From Pomphorhynchus laevis (Eukaryota > Acanthocephala > Palaeacanthocephala > Echinorhynchida > Pomphorhynchidae), in contig WNNJ02001104.1 in the NCBI GenBank assembly GCA_012934845.2, positions 186,001-250,000 on the forward strand: DNA of 64,000 bases, written 5' to 3'. Each line of letters begins with the position of its first letter. The first letter of the stretch is position 1. Under the pieces are notes generated by a model, which worked only from the letters and a program-made list of their open reading frames with translations, did no database searches and was not told where the DNA came from. The translations under genes were made by a program, and so were the position numbers. Positions 10,418-24,200 of the stretch are shown in pieces.

Positions 10418-13400
10418 ATATTATTTAAAGATATGAAAAATCTGTTTGAGTTACTAATTTTAAATTATAAATTACATCAAAATTTGTAACTTATTTGATT
10501 TTTATTCAAAATCGAAAAAAAATAAAGTATAAGACCTAAGTGCATGATGGTATCTCTCTATTTTTTCAATGGTAAAATAGCGATAAAGGTCTTTATGTAC
10601 TTGTGACCATATGACAGTATGATTAAAGCACAAAACAATAAATGCAATAACTTTGAATAGTTGTAACTTGCTGTATGATTTTTAAATGCTACATCACAAA
10701 TTAAATAGAAATATATTTACATATATATACCATTCCATATATACTTTAAACGTATATTCAGTCTTAAAATGATGTATATTTCTTAGGTTCTTATAGTGAA
10801 TTCCGATATTTATTTATTGGTTAGTTATGTTAATTCCTATGCTATTTATTAGTTATATTGATTTATTGTATAAATATCATATTCGGAATTAACTTACAGT
10901 CGTCTAAGACAAAAAGATACTTTATATCACATTCATCGTTATCTTTCTATATGTCAGAGGAAATAAATTACGTGACCCATCTACTATGCTAGGTTGAGGA
11001 ACAGTGGTCGAAAGATAATTTAAACTTAAGTTAATTAAAGAGACATCGTATCTTCCTTTTAATTCTAGGTTAATTATATATTAATCGATTTATATAAGTC
11101 CGAAATGATAAAATATAGCATTTATTTTTATTACTTGAAGGCAATAGATTATTACAGGCAATAAATTTACTTATTCATAAACAATCAAAACGGGAAAACT
11201 CATCTACTTCAGCTATCATCTACTGAGTCCTAATAGATAAATACTTAAAATATAAGCAGTTTCTAGAATATTAAAGCTAATATTTATTGATAACCTCATA
11301 AATACAGTTAACTAATTAATGCTAATTAATAAATCGAGTAAATTATTCTTAATCAATTTTGATTAATAAATTTTAATTGCTTTACGATACATTTAAGAAT
11401 TCTGTGAAATTGATTAATATTAAATACTTCATATTTAATATGAAACGAAATAATTGCCCTTTAAAATCAAACGTTTATTAATAAAAGAAAGACAGATGCA
11501 TCAAAGAATGATGAGTCAAAATCAAATTTGTTTTCATAAGCAGATGCCGCAACTGAAACGAACTTCCTGAAAAATGCAGTTTTTCTTGGATAATCGCTGG
11601 AAGATAAACTTTAATGTTCAGTGCAGGGAAATATTCCTTGTTTAAAAAGCACGAAACGAATATGCCCATAAAATTATATACACTCGACGTTATAACAAAT
11701 ACATGAAAAGATAGGGCCATCACGGTAGCAGAGCCGTCACGCTTTCCTTCTGGAAGTTTGTTTCAGTTTCAGCATCTGTTTGTGATGCAGTGCAATTAAT
11801 AAAATACAAGATCATCACATGAGTACAACCGCTATACAACCGAATTATTCCATGGACACCATAGAAGTAGTACGCATTTATTTATCTACCGAGCTTTAAT
11901 AATGTACTTGACTCAAAATCAAAATTACAAACATGACGAAATAACAGGTTTTTCTTATGATGCATTTGTGCTAATTGCTAATTTAAAGTTAGCAATTATA
12001 TAAATTTGCAATTAAGTTAATAAATTTACAATATAAGTTAGCAATTATATAAATTTGTAATTGTTAAAGAAATTTGATTTAATTTGTTCGCTAATCGAAA
12101 AAATAATCTAATATTTCGACTTAAATTGTTAACTCAAATCCAGAAGCTAGTAAAAATAATTTTTCCAGAAATAGAATTTTAAAATTTAAATAAGTAAGAA
12201 AATTGTCAGCTAGCGTTACAGAAAATAAACGATATTTCCAATTATGTGCAGGATGGGGTTGCTTTTAATGCAGATATTCGTTGTTTAACACTTAAATTCA
12301 AACAACCTCCTAAAAAGGGTAGACAAAATCACGAACAAATAATTGTTTAGCAAACCCTTTCGCTTGTCCAAATTAACTAACTGTAAATTAAACATTAGGG
12401 CATCTAAAATATTAAAAAGCACTTAAAATAATAATAATTGCATTTAATTTGTAAAGCCAGATTTTTTATACAAAAATATATAAATATAAATAAATATTTT
12501 TCAATATTTAAATGCAATATTTACAAGTATTATTATATTCAATAAGAATCGTCATCCTTCTAGTTTAAAACTGGAATAACGAAAAAAAAACTTAATTGTT
12601 TTTCTTAAAAATCTTATTATTTATTAATTATTTAAAATAATTAGAACATATCTCCTATTTCCGTTTATAACTTAATAAATAATACGTAATAATGTTATCT
12701 TAAATTATTGTGAAATATTGTATCAACCCTGCGGCGAAAACCTAGATTCTTCCCCCCAAAAAATCGTACAAATCCACCCACTGAAACGTTTTAAGATCCA
12801 AGATATAAAATTCTTAAGCAATCAATTTTTTTGCCTTATTTTTTATTTTTTTCAAACAATGTAAACTTAAATATAACTGCTTTATTTCAGATTAAAGGAT
12901 TTTGATTAATTAATATAATAATATTATAATAATATCATAAAATCCACCTTCTAAAAAGTTTTAAGATCCAAACTATAAAATTCTTAATAATATCATTATT
13001 TATTATAATAATATAATAAATAATATTATAATAAATAATATTATAAATATTAATAATATATTAATATTATTTTATCAACAGTCTAAATACTTAGTATTGA
13101 TATTAATATAAATACGAGTACTCTGTCAAAATCGAAATATTTCGTCTTATTGTAGATTTTGCGGACGACAGTGTGTTGAGCTGTGTAATATATACGTAGC
13201 TGTTAAGTGTTTAAATCAAATACTTTATTGGAAATAGACATTATCACGATTTCTTGATTTTTCTGTGTTTGTATTTCTTTTTGCTTTTATCTGTTTGTGT
13301 TTACCATATGGCCTTTGTCCTCAATGAGTTAATAAATTACTTAAGTTAATATCAAAATTTATATTAAATTCTTAAACAATCTTAGCTCAAAATTCTTAAA

Positions 13401-14385
13401 AGTCAATACTTTTTTTGTATTGCAATTTTTTATTTTTTTAAATAAAAAATACTTTAAATACTTATATTTATATTATACTTATATTTATAAATATTTAACT
13501 ATATATTATATATAGTTAAATCATGTTTTTAATTTTATTTATTATCCTCACCAGATACAATTATTGTATTGCACAATTATTTTGGATATCATGAATTATT
13601 AACTCAACGGTGTATATTAAAATACTATTGACCTATTTATAGATGTAAAATATAGTTTATAATTTAATAACATGTAGTATATTATAAGTAATATATTTAT
13701 ATTTATATATTTATATTTATGAACCATTTATATATATTGTAAAAATGATAAATTTAATAATATACATTTATGTACTGATTAAACATAAAATTTTTAACGG
13801 TTTTGCAGTTTTCGAGTTTTCATTATGGTTGAACTTTCAATTGTTCAAATGTGTAATTTTATTATTGTAAAAATAACATTATTATTGATGAAATTATATT
13901 TTACTCAAATAAGATTTCATAATGCCTAACATAATATTTATTGTATCATCGTTGCATGTTTGAGCCATTATGTAACGCATCAATTGCATACGCAAATAAT
14001 GAGTGCTCAAATCAGTCAATAACATTCATATAACAATGCGTGTTTCTTATTCACATTCAAGAAGTTCGAGTGCAGTAGTAATTACGATGTCAAGAACACT
14101 AAACCTTCAAAATTATTCAGTTACTTAAAGCGGTGATTCACTAAGCAAAAACACACCCGGAAAGGGTTATAGCATGCATGGTTTTGTTATGCATAGAACT
14201 CCTCATTTTATTTTCCAGCATGATTTAGTTTGCCTGAGTTAACTGTGTTATTTCAAATTGCAAACTAATCAAGCCAAAAGCTATGAACATACGCGATAAA
14301 GAAAGCTTCTTAGTTAATTTCAGACTTAAAAAATCTTTGATTTGCTAGTCATCAATTAAAAAAGGTAATATAAAGAGTATGAAAC
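10418..14385. other. AT-rich DNA with a diverged inverted repeat
   Basis: No convincing gene was seen. At 11490-11580 and 11740-11830 there is an imperfect inverted repeat (CAGATGC(C/T)G(C/A)AACTGAAAC(G/A)AACTTCC), probably a decayed non-autonomous element. A short AATCCACC...TTTTAAGATCCAA motif repeats at about 12772 and 12940. A possible terminal exon at 12251-12352 is discussed among the rejected items. Confidence 0.35.
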
Positions 14386-14389
14386 TCCC

Positions 14390-14650
14390 CCATAGCCGCC
14401 CCCAAGCCCGTGCAGATAAAGAAGGATGGTTGGAGATAGACTTCGTGACAAGCCAGCCGTAACATTATGTTATCAACATTATGAAATGCTGCCTCTATGA
14501 ACTTCGTGAATGACGACTACAATGGTACGACCGCGTTTTTCGCGCAAACGAACATCAACCATCAATAAGGCCCATCGGCGTGACAGTGGAAAAAGCGGAC
14601 TCGGTAACGAAGCGGAACAAGCGCTAAAGAAAAAAGAAGAAGAATAAAAC
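14390..14650. repeat. GC-richer retroelement-like 3' remnant
   Basis: This is a GC-richer patch ending in an A/G-rich run (AAAGAAAAAAGAAGAAGAATAA). It shares a short core with 1604-1634. The purine tail recalls LINE 3' ends, but no reverse-transcriptase reading is possible. Confidence 0.3.
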
Positions 14651-15205
14651 AAGTATGAAATTTGATGTATTTGAAGCTACAAATCTTATTTGATTAAAAC
14701 ATAATCTCCTCAAAGTTTATCATCAAATGAACTTATCATCTATGTCTTGCGATAAGCTTCAGTCAACTGTTCGTGTGTAAAAAATATTTATTTATTCTAC
14801 TATTTTGAACTAAATAATTAAATATTCGCGATTTCAAAACTAATAATTTCTTTTAACGGCTGTCATAATTCGATTTTTAAATTTGTCAGTACTTCATCAT
14901 TAGTTTATAAAAGCTGTGAACTACATGTTAGATGTTAATTGGAGTGATACATGTCTGTAAACGAGCTGTCTACGTGGACTAAAATAAATAATGTAATTAT
15001 TTATTTATAAATTACATTATTTAATATTTATTTACATTACATTATTAATTAATGTAAATTACATTATTTATGACAGAAAAATCGGGGTTTTCCTAGCAAA
15101 TTCAATGAAACTCTAATTTGGCCCTAGAGACCAAGTGAAACTCGGTAAAAACCCTCCACGGTATTTACGAATTAATAATTTATAATTAACAGTCAATTAA
15201 CTTAC

Positions 15206-18200
15206 ACAGAACTAATGTCATCATTGTAATCTGTAATGAAAAATATCCTCTGTAATCGATAATATATCCAGATGACATATTCATCAAAGCCATTCCCAGG
15301 TTCTGCATTGCAAACATTCTATATTATTAACACATAAACATCATCATCATAAATCTAAAACTTAAAATAACTAAAAGTTTGCAAGTTCTCCTCTAACTTA
15401 ATTAGTTATAACTTAAGTTATACCTTTACTTATATTCCCATAAAAAACAAACTAAACTTTAAGTTGGGACTTAAACTGACTCCTTATTCTTAAGATAATT
15501 TTAGATTTTTTGATTCATATTTATAATCTATATTTGCTCAAATGATGAACACTAACCAGCTTTCCAATAATGATTTGATTACATTACAAGTTCTGATTCA
15601 CGATCTACATTTATTTTTGATAAATTTATAAAATTATTAATTGTTTTATCGTATATGATTTAGTTACAAAATTTTTGTAGAATGAAATATCGCATTAGTT
15701 CAAGTAAGGAATGACTTTGCTTTTTGAATGTATTTAAAAATCGTCGATTTTGAATTCTAGAGTGAGTGTTTATCCATATTTGTCTAAAATTGTATTATTG
15801 CAAAAACTGATTTTATTTTCAATTATTTTTCATGTGAACACTCCTGGATCAATCCTGTTTCATCAGCTATATATATTTGTAGCTATTATTAATCTTTATT
15901 TTTATTTATATCATATAAAATACGTAGACTCAGTTACCTGATCTGATTAGTTGGAATACTGAGATAAGGAAAAGCATTGATCGTATGATCTTTCTGAAAA
16001 ATATTTTAAACGAAAATTTCAGGTGATGAACGTCAAAATGAAAACTTTATCGCGTTCGAAAAGTATTCACGCTGCAATACCATATGGTATGCTTATAAAT
16101 ATAAAATTCAAATTGTGTGAAAATAAAATCTGCTGAGGGTTTTATTAATAGAATTAGTATTCAGCCAAGAGGTTTGATAATTCAAGGTCATAGTCAATAA
16201 ATAACTTAGTAATGCAATCCCCTGTATATTTATGTTTATCGAAATATAAATTAAAACATAATATAATATAATTATAATATATTAATATAATATTATATTA
16301 TTTTATAATATATTAATATAATATAATATTTATTAATATTAATTGATTTCAATTACAATTTACCTAAAAAGCGAAAATACTCCGGATTATCATCTAATTA
16401 CAATTCACTTGTGATTATTTTAATTAAATTAATTATAATTTTAGTTTATTTATAAATATAAATTTAATTTATTATTTTAAATATTTAATTTTAACTTAAT
16501 TTGTTTTATATGTATTAGTTAAAATAATCACAAGTAGATTATTTTTATCAATACGGGAAAATAAAATTAAGTTTAACAAATAAAGCCTTAAATATTTTAT
16601 ATTTAAAATCATTTTTGTGATAATCAATAAGTTCTAAATTGTAAAATTTCTTAATAATTAAATATAAAGCAAGAGTTTATTCCCCAAATTGAGTAACAAT
16701 ATTTAATTTCTAAATGACAAAATGCCAAATTAGAAATCAACGAGGCTTACAAACCATACGCAGTCCTGATCTTCGAGTGAGCCATAAGAATGCGCTCAAC
16801 AATGAATAAGAGAATCCAAAAATAATATAAATATATTTATTATTAATACCGAACAGGGTACGTCGTTAATAATAATTATTGCCAATATTAATAATTATTT
16901 ATATTTAATTACAAACAGAGTTCAAATAAAAACATGCTAGTACTGGTGTACTGTCTATCCATTCCTGGTTTTCATAGTACAGGATAACAAATAGTTTAAA
17001 GATCATGAGCAGTAAGATCCTTTTGTTAAATATTTTTAAGAATTATGAAAATTATAGCAACCCGAAGGTTAAACCATTCAGAAATATACTCTTGTTTATT
17101 AACAAATTTAATTTTTTAATATTCAATTTTACTCAATTTCATTTCTCTCTATTAATTAAATAAAGTTGTTACAAATAAAACCTTAAATATTTTATATTTA
17201 AAATCATTTTTGTGATAATCAATAAGTTGTAAATTGTAAAATTTCTTAATCATTAAATATAAGCAAGAGTTTATTTCCCAAATTGAGTAAAATAATTAAT
17301 TTCACAACGCCAAATTAGAAATCAAAGAGGCTTACAAACCATACGCAGTCCCGATCTTCGACTGAGGTACTATAATAACGATAATGGGCCAAAAGAATGC
17401 GCTCATAAATGAAAAAGAGAATCCAAAAATAATCTAAATATATTTAAAATTATCGTTTTTGTCAGTACCATAAATCAATATATCATACCATCGCAACTAA
17501 AGGATGAATGAAGGAAAATGCCATCATTGCATGTGCAATGAACGTGCCAATTATCGAGAGTGTAATAAATAGTAGATTACGTCCAACTTTATCAACAGCT
17601 GCGCCAATGATCGGTGCTACGATCGCAGAGGACATTAAAATGCAGCTAATTTCAAATTAACAAAAAATTATATAATTTACTAGAATAATTTTAAAATAAT
17701 TTTAGTAAATCAAATAATTTTAGAGTATATATTATAACAATGAATGAAAAATCAAAAAATAGTCTTTCCAATATACTTATCTTGTTTTAATAGGTTCAAT
17801 GACTCACTCTAATTAATCAATATCTACCGAAATAATATCGAAATTTCATTGTTTCGTTATACAAATTAATAATATTGCCAGATTTGATATTGATACAATA
17901 AATACTTCATATAATTGCTTATAACTGTATTTGTTAGATATCATGTCAGATAATTAATTATAATAAAATTTTATTTTATCCTATAATGACAACAAACAAA
18001 TTGTTGTCTGTAGTTATTATTCTAAAATTTTTAATTTCTAACGAATAATATAAATGAAATCCAAAATTAAATTGCATTTAAATTTATTTAGATTTAATTT
18101 GAAATGAATTAAAAGTAAATAATAGCATCATTTATTTTTTAATTTTAATTTAAATAATTTATGATAATTATAAAGTATTAACAATTAAATAATAATAATT

Positions 18201-21200
18201 CCACAAACAATTAAAAATTACACAGTTTTAAATAGTTCCGTAATAATGTGTCCCTAAACTCAAAGCTTAAGTGTTTATTTTATCAACGAAAAAGTCGAAT
18301 TTATAATAACCTGTCGATAAATCCTGCGAACTGGGCACTTAATCCATATCTAAGTTGAAAGAATTTTACTCCAACAGCTATGAACGGAAATATTGACACG
18401 TAATAACAAAGGCAGATCAAAGATACAAGATATAAGTGTCCTGGTAATTTCACTACATTCTTCAAACTGGATATACTTACATCTAAAGCATAAAGTATAA
18501 AGTACCACAAGCTTAAAACGACAAACTTTGTGAATTTAACAATTGAGGATTATTTCCAACTCGATGTTTATCTAGCAGGCAAAGAGCGATGGCTGCTAGT
18601 AGCGAAGTAAGACATACAAGAACCACTAAAATCAAATTGTGAAAAAAATAATTAATATTATTTAATTAATTTTTAATTAATAGGAATTAATTAATAATTA
18701 TGATAATGTGTAGATATGTAGCATTTCCAAGATGTAAATAAAAATTCAAAGATCAGAAGTACTTGACTGATTGCTTAAATACAATTTCACTAATATATGT
18801 TTATGAAGCTTATACTTTTCTATAACACTCTTCAGTTTAAATTTATTTTAATGGATAAGACACCTACCGCATTGACGCCTAATTTAAGATTCCGAAAGCA
18901 AAAATATGCAAATTAAACTGCTGTCAAAATACTACGCATTTAAAATTCAATACTTAAAATCATTGTCATAAATTGAAAAAACTAAATAAAGAACAAAAAA
19001 GTTATTCAAACCAAAAAGTTTGAATAACTTTTCTTATAATAATAAACCAAAAAGAGCAAAAACTTATTTAGACGTAATAATTAATTAATTTTAGTTATTT
19101 ATTAATTAAAATTAATTATTTTAAACAATTATTTAAATAATAATTATTTAATAATTATTTATGTTAATTATTTTTAATTAAGATAATTATTTAAATTATT
19201 TATTTAATTAGTCGCATCTGCAATTCGATAAAAATTTGAAAACTATTTATATCAATATAAATTTATTAATTAGTGTTATTAATTTTTTATTATTAATTAA
19301 GTAATCAATTATAAATAATTAAGTAATTAATTATAATTACTCACATGTAAATTAATAACTTACAATTAGTTAGATATTTAAGTAACTTTACTAATAATTT
19401 ATAATGAAATTATGAGTAAATTTCTAATACAAGGAGTTCACTACTGTCATATTTAAATTTTATATTTAAATATTTATATTTCAATTTCAATTAAATAAAT
19501 TAATAAATTAAATTAAAATAAAAAATGATTAAATGAATAAAATAATTTATAGTAAATTAAATTATTATTCTTGCTCGTCGAATCCCGTTTATTTAATCAC
19601 GAATGCTAAAATCTCTTTATTATAAAAGTTGCTATTTTATCTAAATGTATCGAATCAAATAGCCAAAGATGAAATATAGCAGTTGTATATTCTGTAAAAG
19701 TATCTAAATTGCTTTCAAATGATGCATTATGGCCTGACTATAAATCCTTTAATATTTAATTATTTATTATGTATTTCGATTGATATTTTCGATAGAAATA
19801 ATCAATTGCTTCAATAATCAATTGCAGTATCATAACTTTAATCTAATAATTTAAAAGCAAATTTTAAACCTCTTATTTTTGAAATATTGATTAAATCTCA
19901 CCAACTATTGTCTTATCAAAACGTTTGTCGTATTATTAATTAAGGAGAAATAAATAAATTAATAATAAATATAAAAATAAATATTTAATAAATATTTATT
20001 TATTAAATAAGTAAATAAATATACATGGAGAAATTCATTGAAACAATCAATCAAATTATTATTAATTTAATATTAGTGCACAAGGAGAAACATTCACTAA
20101 AATTTATTGAAACAATCATACTAAGCGATAATTTTATAATTTATAAAATTATAAATATAATTAGAGCCATTGTAGTAAAAATGTTACTAACATATCAAGT
20201 ACGTCATCCCAATCTGATGACTAGCGCTGAAGTACGGATTTAACGAAATAAAAAGAGGTCTTGTAAGATACATGTTTATACTAGAGAACTAAAAAGATCA
20301 TACAATCAAAGGTTAAAATTGTCACATAATTGTAAACTTGAATTTTAAAATCAAACGGATTTCTTAACATAAATTTCAAACATAAATTTCTTAAATTAAA
20401 AAATCAAACTTTTACAGCTATTGCATTCGAAACCAAATATTCTGTTAATCATCACATATTTTTAAGCAAATCAACAACTGTAATTCGAATAAAGTTATGG
20501 AACATAATGATTACCATAGAAAACATGAAATAAAATATTCAGCTTGAAACCACGAACAGAAAAATGTTTTAGACACAGTAAAATTTGCAATTGTAGGGAA
20601 AAACTTGAGCAGAATATTCTCTAAATTTCAAACAATTTCGAAAAGTATTTACTCTGTAAGATCCTATATGAATGATATAATATACAGTCATTATATTATA
20701 ATACAAGTTATAATACATTTCATTATATGAAATGTATTATATTATCATTCAATTATATTAAAACTAAACTATTAGTTTTAAACAAGTTTTTTAACGTGAA
20801 CATGTGAAACATATTATATCACAAATGAACGTCTTATATATATCAAAATGTGATACATAAATGCTTGTTCTCTTTCAAACATTAAATTTCACCTGAGGCC
20901 ATTTTAAACTTTTCATGGACTCTTAAATTTGATTTAAATCCAATGTGACCAAAATAAAGTAATTTTGTTCAATTCCACCAAATCAAATTGAACACAATAT
21001 TATGTTATACACACCTTAATCATTTGGAAATGAAAATATAATTTATTTAATAAATTTAATTCATTTTAATTAAATTAAAATTTAATTAATTTAAATTATT
21101 TAAAATTATAATTTTATTTTTAAATTATTAATTTTTTTGGAAATTAAAATATAATTTATTTAATAAATTTAATTAATTTTAATTAAATTAAAATTTAATT

Positions 21201-24200
21201 AATTTAATCAATTCGCATAATATTACCACTCTTGCAAAAGACACCCTAAATCCAAATGCAAAGTTGAGCTCTCTGCTAAAAAACCACGAAGCGAGAAACG
21301 TGTTAATTACAGTACCAAGAGATTCGCCTCCAATGCTGAAATATTAAATTCACAAAATAATTTACATACGAAATATTAATACCCGAATATTATTCTCCCG
21401 AGCTGCATTAACCAAACCTTTGCAAACATCGCTCCCAATGCAAAAGTTAACTATAATTCTTATCATTTAAGTTGATAGGACTGATAAATAATACCTGTCC
21501 ACATAGTACAAGAGATGAAAACAAACATATACTAGAACGCCTGCCTAACCTGTCGGTAAGAATTCCACCGAATAAACAAAGTCTAAATAATTATATATTA
21601 TAAATCTAGATTGACTTTATAAATTAAATATATTATTAAAAATATTATATTTCTTCTAGAAAGATAACATTATGGTTCTTAAAAATAATAGTCATACAGC
21701 TAGAAAGTAATCGATTTGAAAAAAAATAATATATTTTATTTTAAAAAATATATATTCTTTGAAAAAATAAAGAATGCTTTCTTAAAAATATTCTTTTATA
21801 AAGACTTTAGGCTCCCCTCATGAAATTAACTTATTTTATATATTGAATATCAAAGTTTAAAAAGTGTAATTTGTTAAAATTAAATAATTACTTAAATTAA
21901 ATATTAATTACTTAAATTAAATAATTTCTAATCAAAATATGCATACCGTACGTTTAAAAAGCACGACGACCATAAAACAAGAAAATAAATAGTTTATAAT
22001 TCATTTTTCGATGGAATTATATGTAGTAAAGACTTTGTTATAAAGCAGTTTACAAACCGATTTTGATTCTTTTTAATAGCAAGGCTTGCAAGTAAATTAT
22101 ATAAAAGAGACTGCCGTGTAAATTATTTAAAATAGACACATGACCATTTTCTTCACGATTATGTTAATGTAGCCAAGCGATGCGTGCCCAAAAAATATAT
22201 CGTATCAAGAAAGCACAGACAAAATAGTAAGTTTTTAATAACCCTATAGTTGGTTGTGATGAAAGCGAGGGCCCGCTAAATAGCGTGTGGCAATGTCTTT
22301 AGCAAACAGAAAAAGCGTTAACTTTCTACTGCAAAATTAAAAGACAAGACAATTCATTTTAATTATTAATTTAGTTTTTAATTATCAAATTTATAATTAA
22401 ATTTAATTTTATTAAATTTATTTTAATATAATAAATTAAAATTTATTATAAATATAATAAATATTTATAATAAAAAATCATTTGAAGTATAAATCTTCAT
22501 ATAAACTCAAATTGAAGCAAATCTGAAGGCAATTATATCATTTACTACCCAGTAGAAAGCAAATAATAATTTTTAAAAGTTAAATTCAAGCACATTAATT
22601 TAATTTGTAAAACTTTTGCAAATTTCTATTAGATTAATATTTATATATTTTTATACTACGTAATAATGAAACATCCAATTATAATAAAATCAATCTTACA
22701 CTACATTTGGCCAGCTATACCAGCTATAGAAGCTAGTGAAGGTTGAACTTGTAATTTTTAAATCTCTCATCAATACATCTTGCAATGCCGCCGGATTATG
22801 ATAACAATAAGAAGATCCTAATAAAAACAAATTAAACAAATTAAAAGATAAATAAATTTGAATTATCAGGAAATGTTTTAGGAAAATCGATGTATTGACT
22901 AATAATTGAGATGTATTCAAATACGGATTATAGATCATCAGGATGAACTGCTATGCCATCAGTTTACGGCCCTATTACTCGACCCAACAAATACATGTTA
23001 ATGACGTATTTCCTCACATGAAATTTGATTATCACGTATCTTATTCTAATGCAAAGCATATTTCCATAAATATGGAAATGTCATATTAAATAAATTCATT
23101 CAATAAAGTGAATTTTAAAACTAAGTTTTTTACAATAATTTAAAATTAAAATCAATTAGTATGAATTGACCAATAATTAATATACGATGTATTCGAATAA
23201 GAATTAGAGGTCATCGGGATGAACTCCTATGTTATTAGGTTTTTATAAATTAAAATTAATGCTTAAAAATTAATAATTAAATAATACAAAATTAAAAATA
23301 AGGTTTGTGGTTAATCCAACCGGAAAGTTGAAATTCCGAACTGTAAGACTGAGATAAACTGTAACTTGAAGTAATTGCATGAATCAGTAAAATTACGAAG
23401 AACAATTCGAACAGTGGTCATAGATTACGAAGAACAAATCTAGTATGCACTGGAATTTCGAATTGCAACGTGTAGAAATCTATGAATTTAGATGAATAAA
23501 ATTATCTATGAATTCACAGTAAGATGAGGTGCCTGAACCAGCTTTACTGGGCCGCATAATGCTGTGTGTTAAAGCATGCAATTGATGTACAAATTGTACT
23601 ATCTAGTGTTCGAGCAATGCATTTACATCTTATGCTCTATGGCATATCTAGCTTATTACTTTACTCTGAACACAACACCCAGGCGATAAAAATAAAATGC
23701 TTTCAAATTAGTGTCAAGTCAAGAGATGAATATTACATTCGTTTTGTTAATAAACATAAAAATACCTTACAATACTTTAAGAAAATCTTAAAGCTACATT
23801 TAAATCAAACTTTATAGTTTTATTTGTGTTGTATTTGCTAACAAATGAAAATTATGCTAGAATATCATGTTTTCTAAATCACTTTACTTCTTTTTGTCAT
23901 CTTATGCAAAACATACCTAAATCATTTGGTAAAACACTATACATTGTTTTTGATTATATAACACACTATAATTAAATATTAAATATTTATTTTGAAATAA
24001 ATATTTATTAAATATTTATTATTTAATAATATAAGATATCTATTTAAAAAATAATATTGAATATTCATTTAAAAATGTATTTATATTTAATCAATATTTA
24101 ATTTTAAATATTTTTATATTATATTAACCTTTTTACATTATACATTTATATTGCAATACATTTATCATAAAACGCTATAAAATGTTTTTTAACGTGTACC

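Noticed and set aside
11478-11723. An 81-codon minus frame considered as the missing last MFSD1 exon.
   Set aside because: The residues do not match the MFSD1 C-terminus, and the stretch is largely inside a diverged inverted repeat.
12251-12352. A possible plus-strand terminal exon after TTTCCAATTATGTGCAG reading NADIRCLTLKFKQPPKKGRQ and then a stop.
   Set aside because: There is a single short frame, no upstream exon in matching phase and no family match; one acceptor-like site is expected by chance in this much AT-rich DNA.
18862-18898. A minus-strand string reading RNLKLGVNAV followed by GTAGGT, considered as the missing MFSD1 exon.
   Set aside because: There is no acceptor AG upstream and the similarity is too short to claim.
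19565-19600. GTCGAATCCCG, resembling a tRNA T-arm.
   Set aside because: No cloverleaf can be drawn around it; there is no acceptor stem or anticodon arm.
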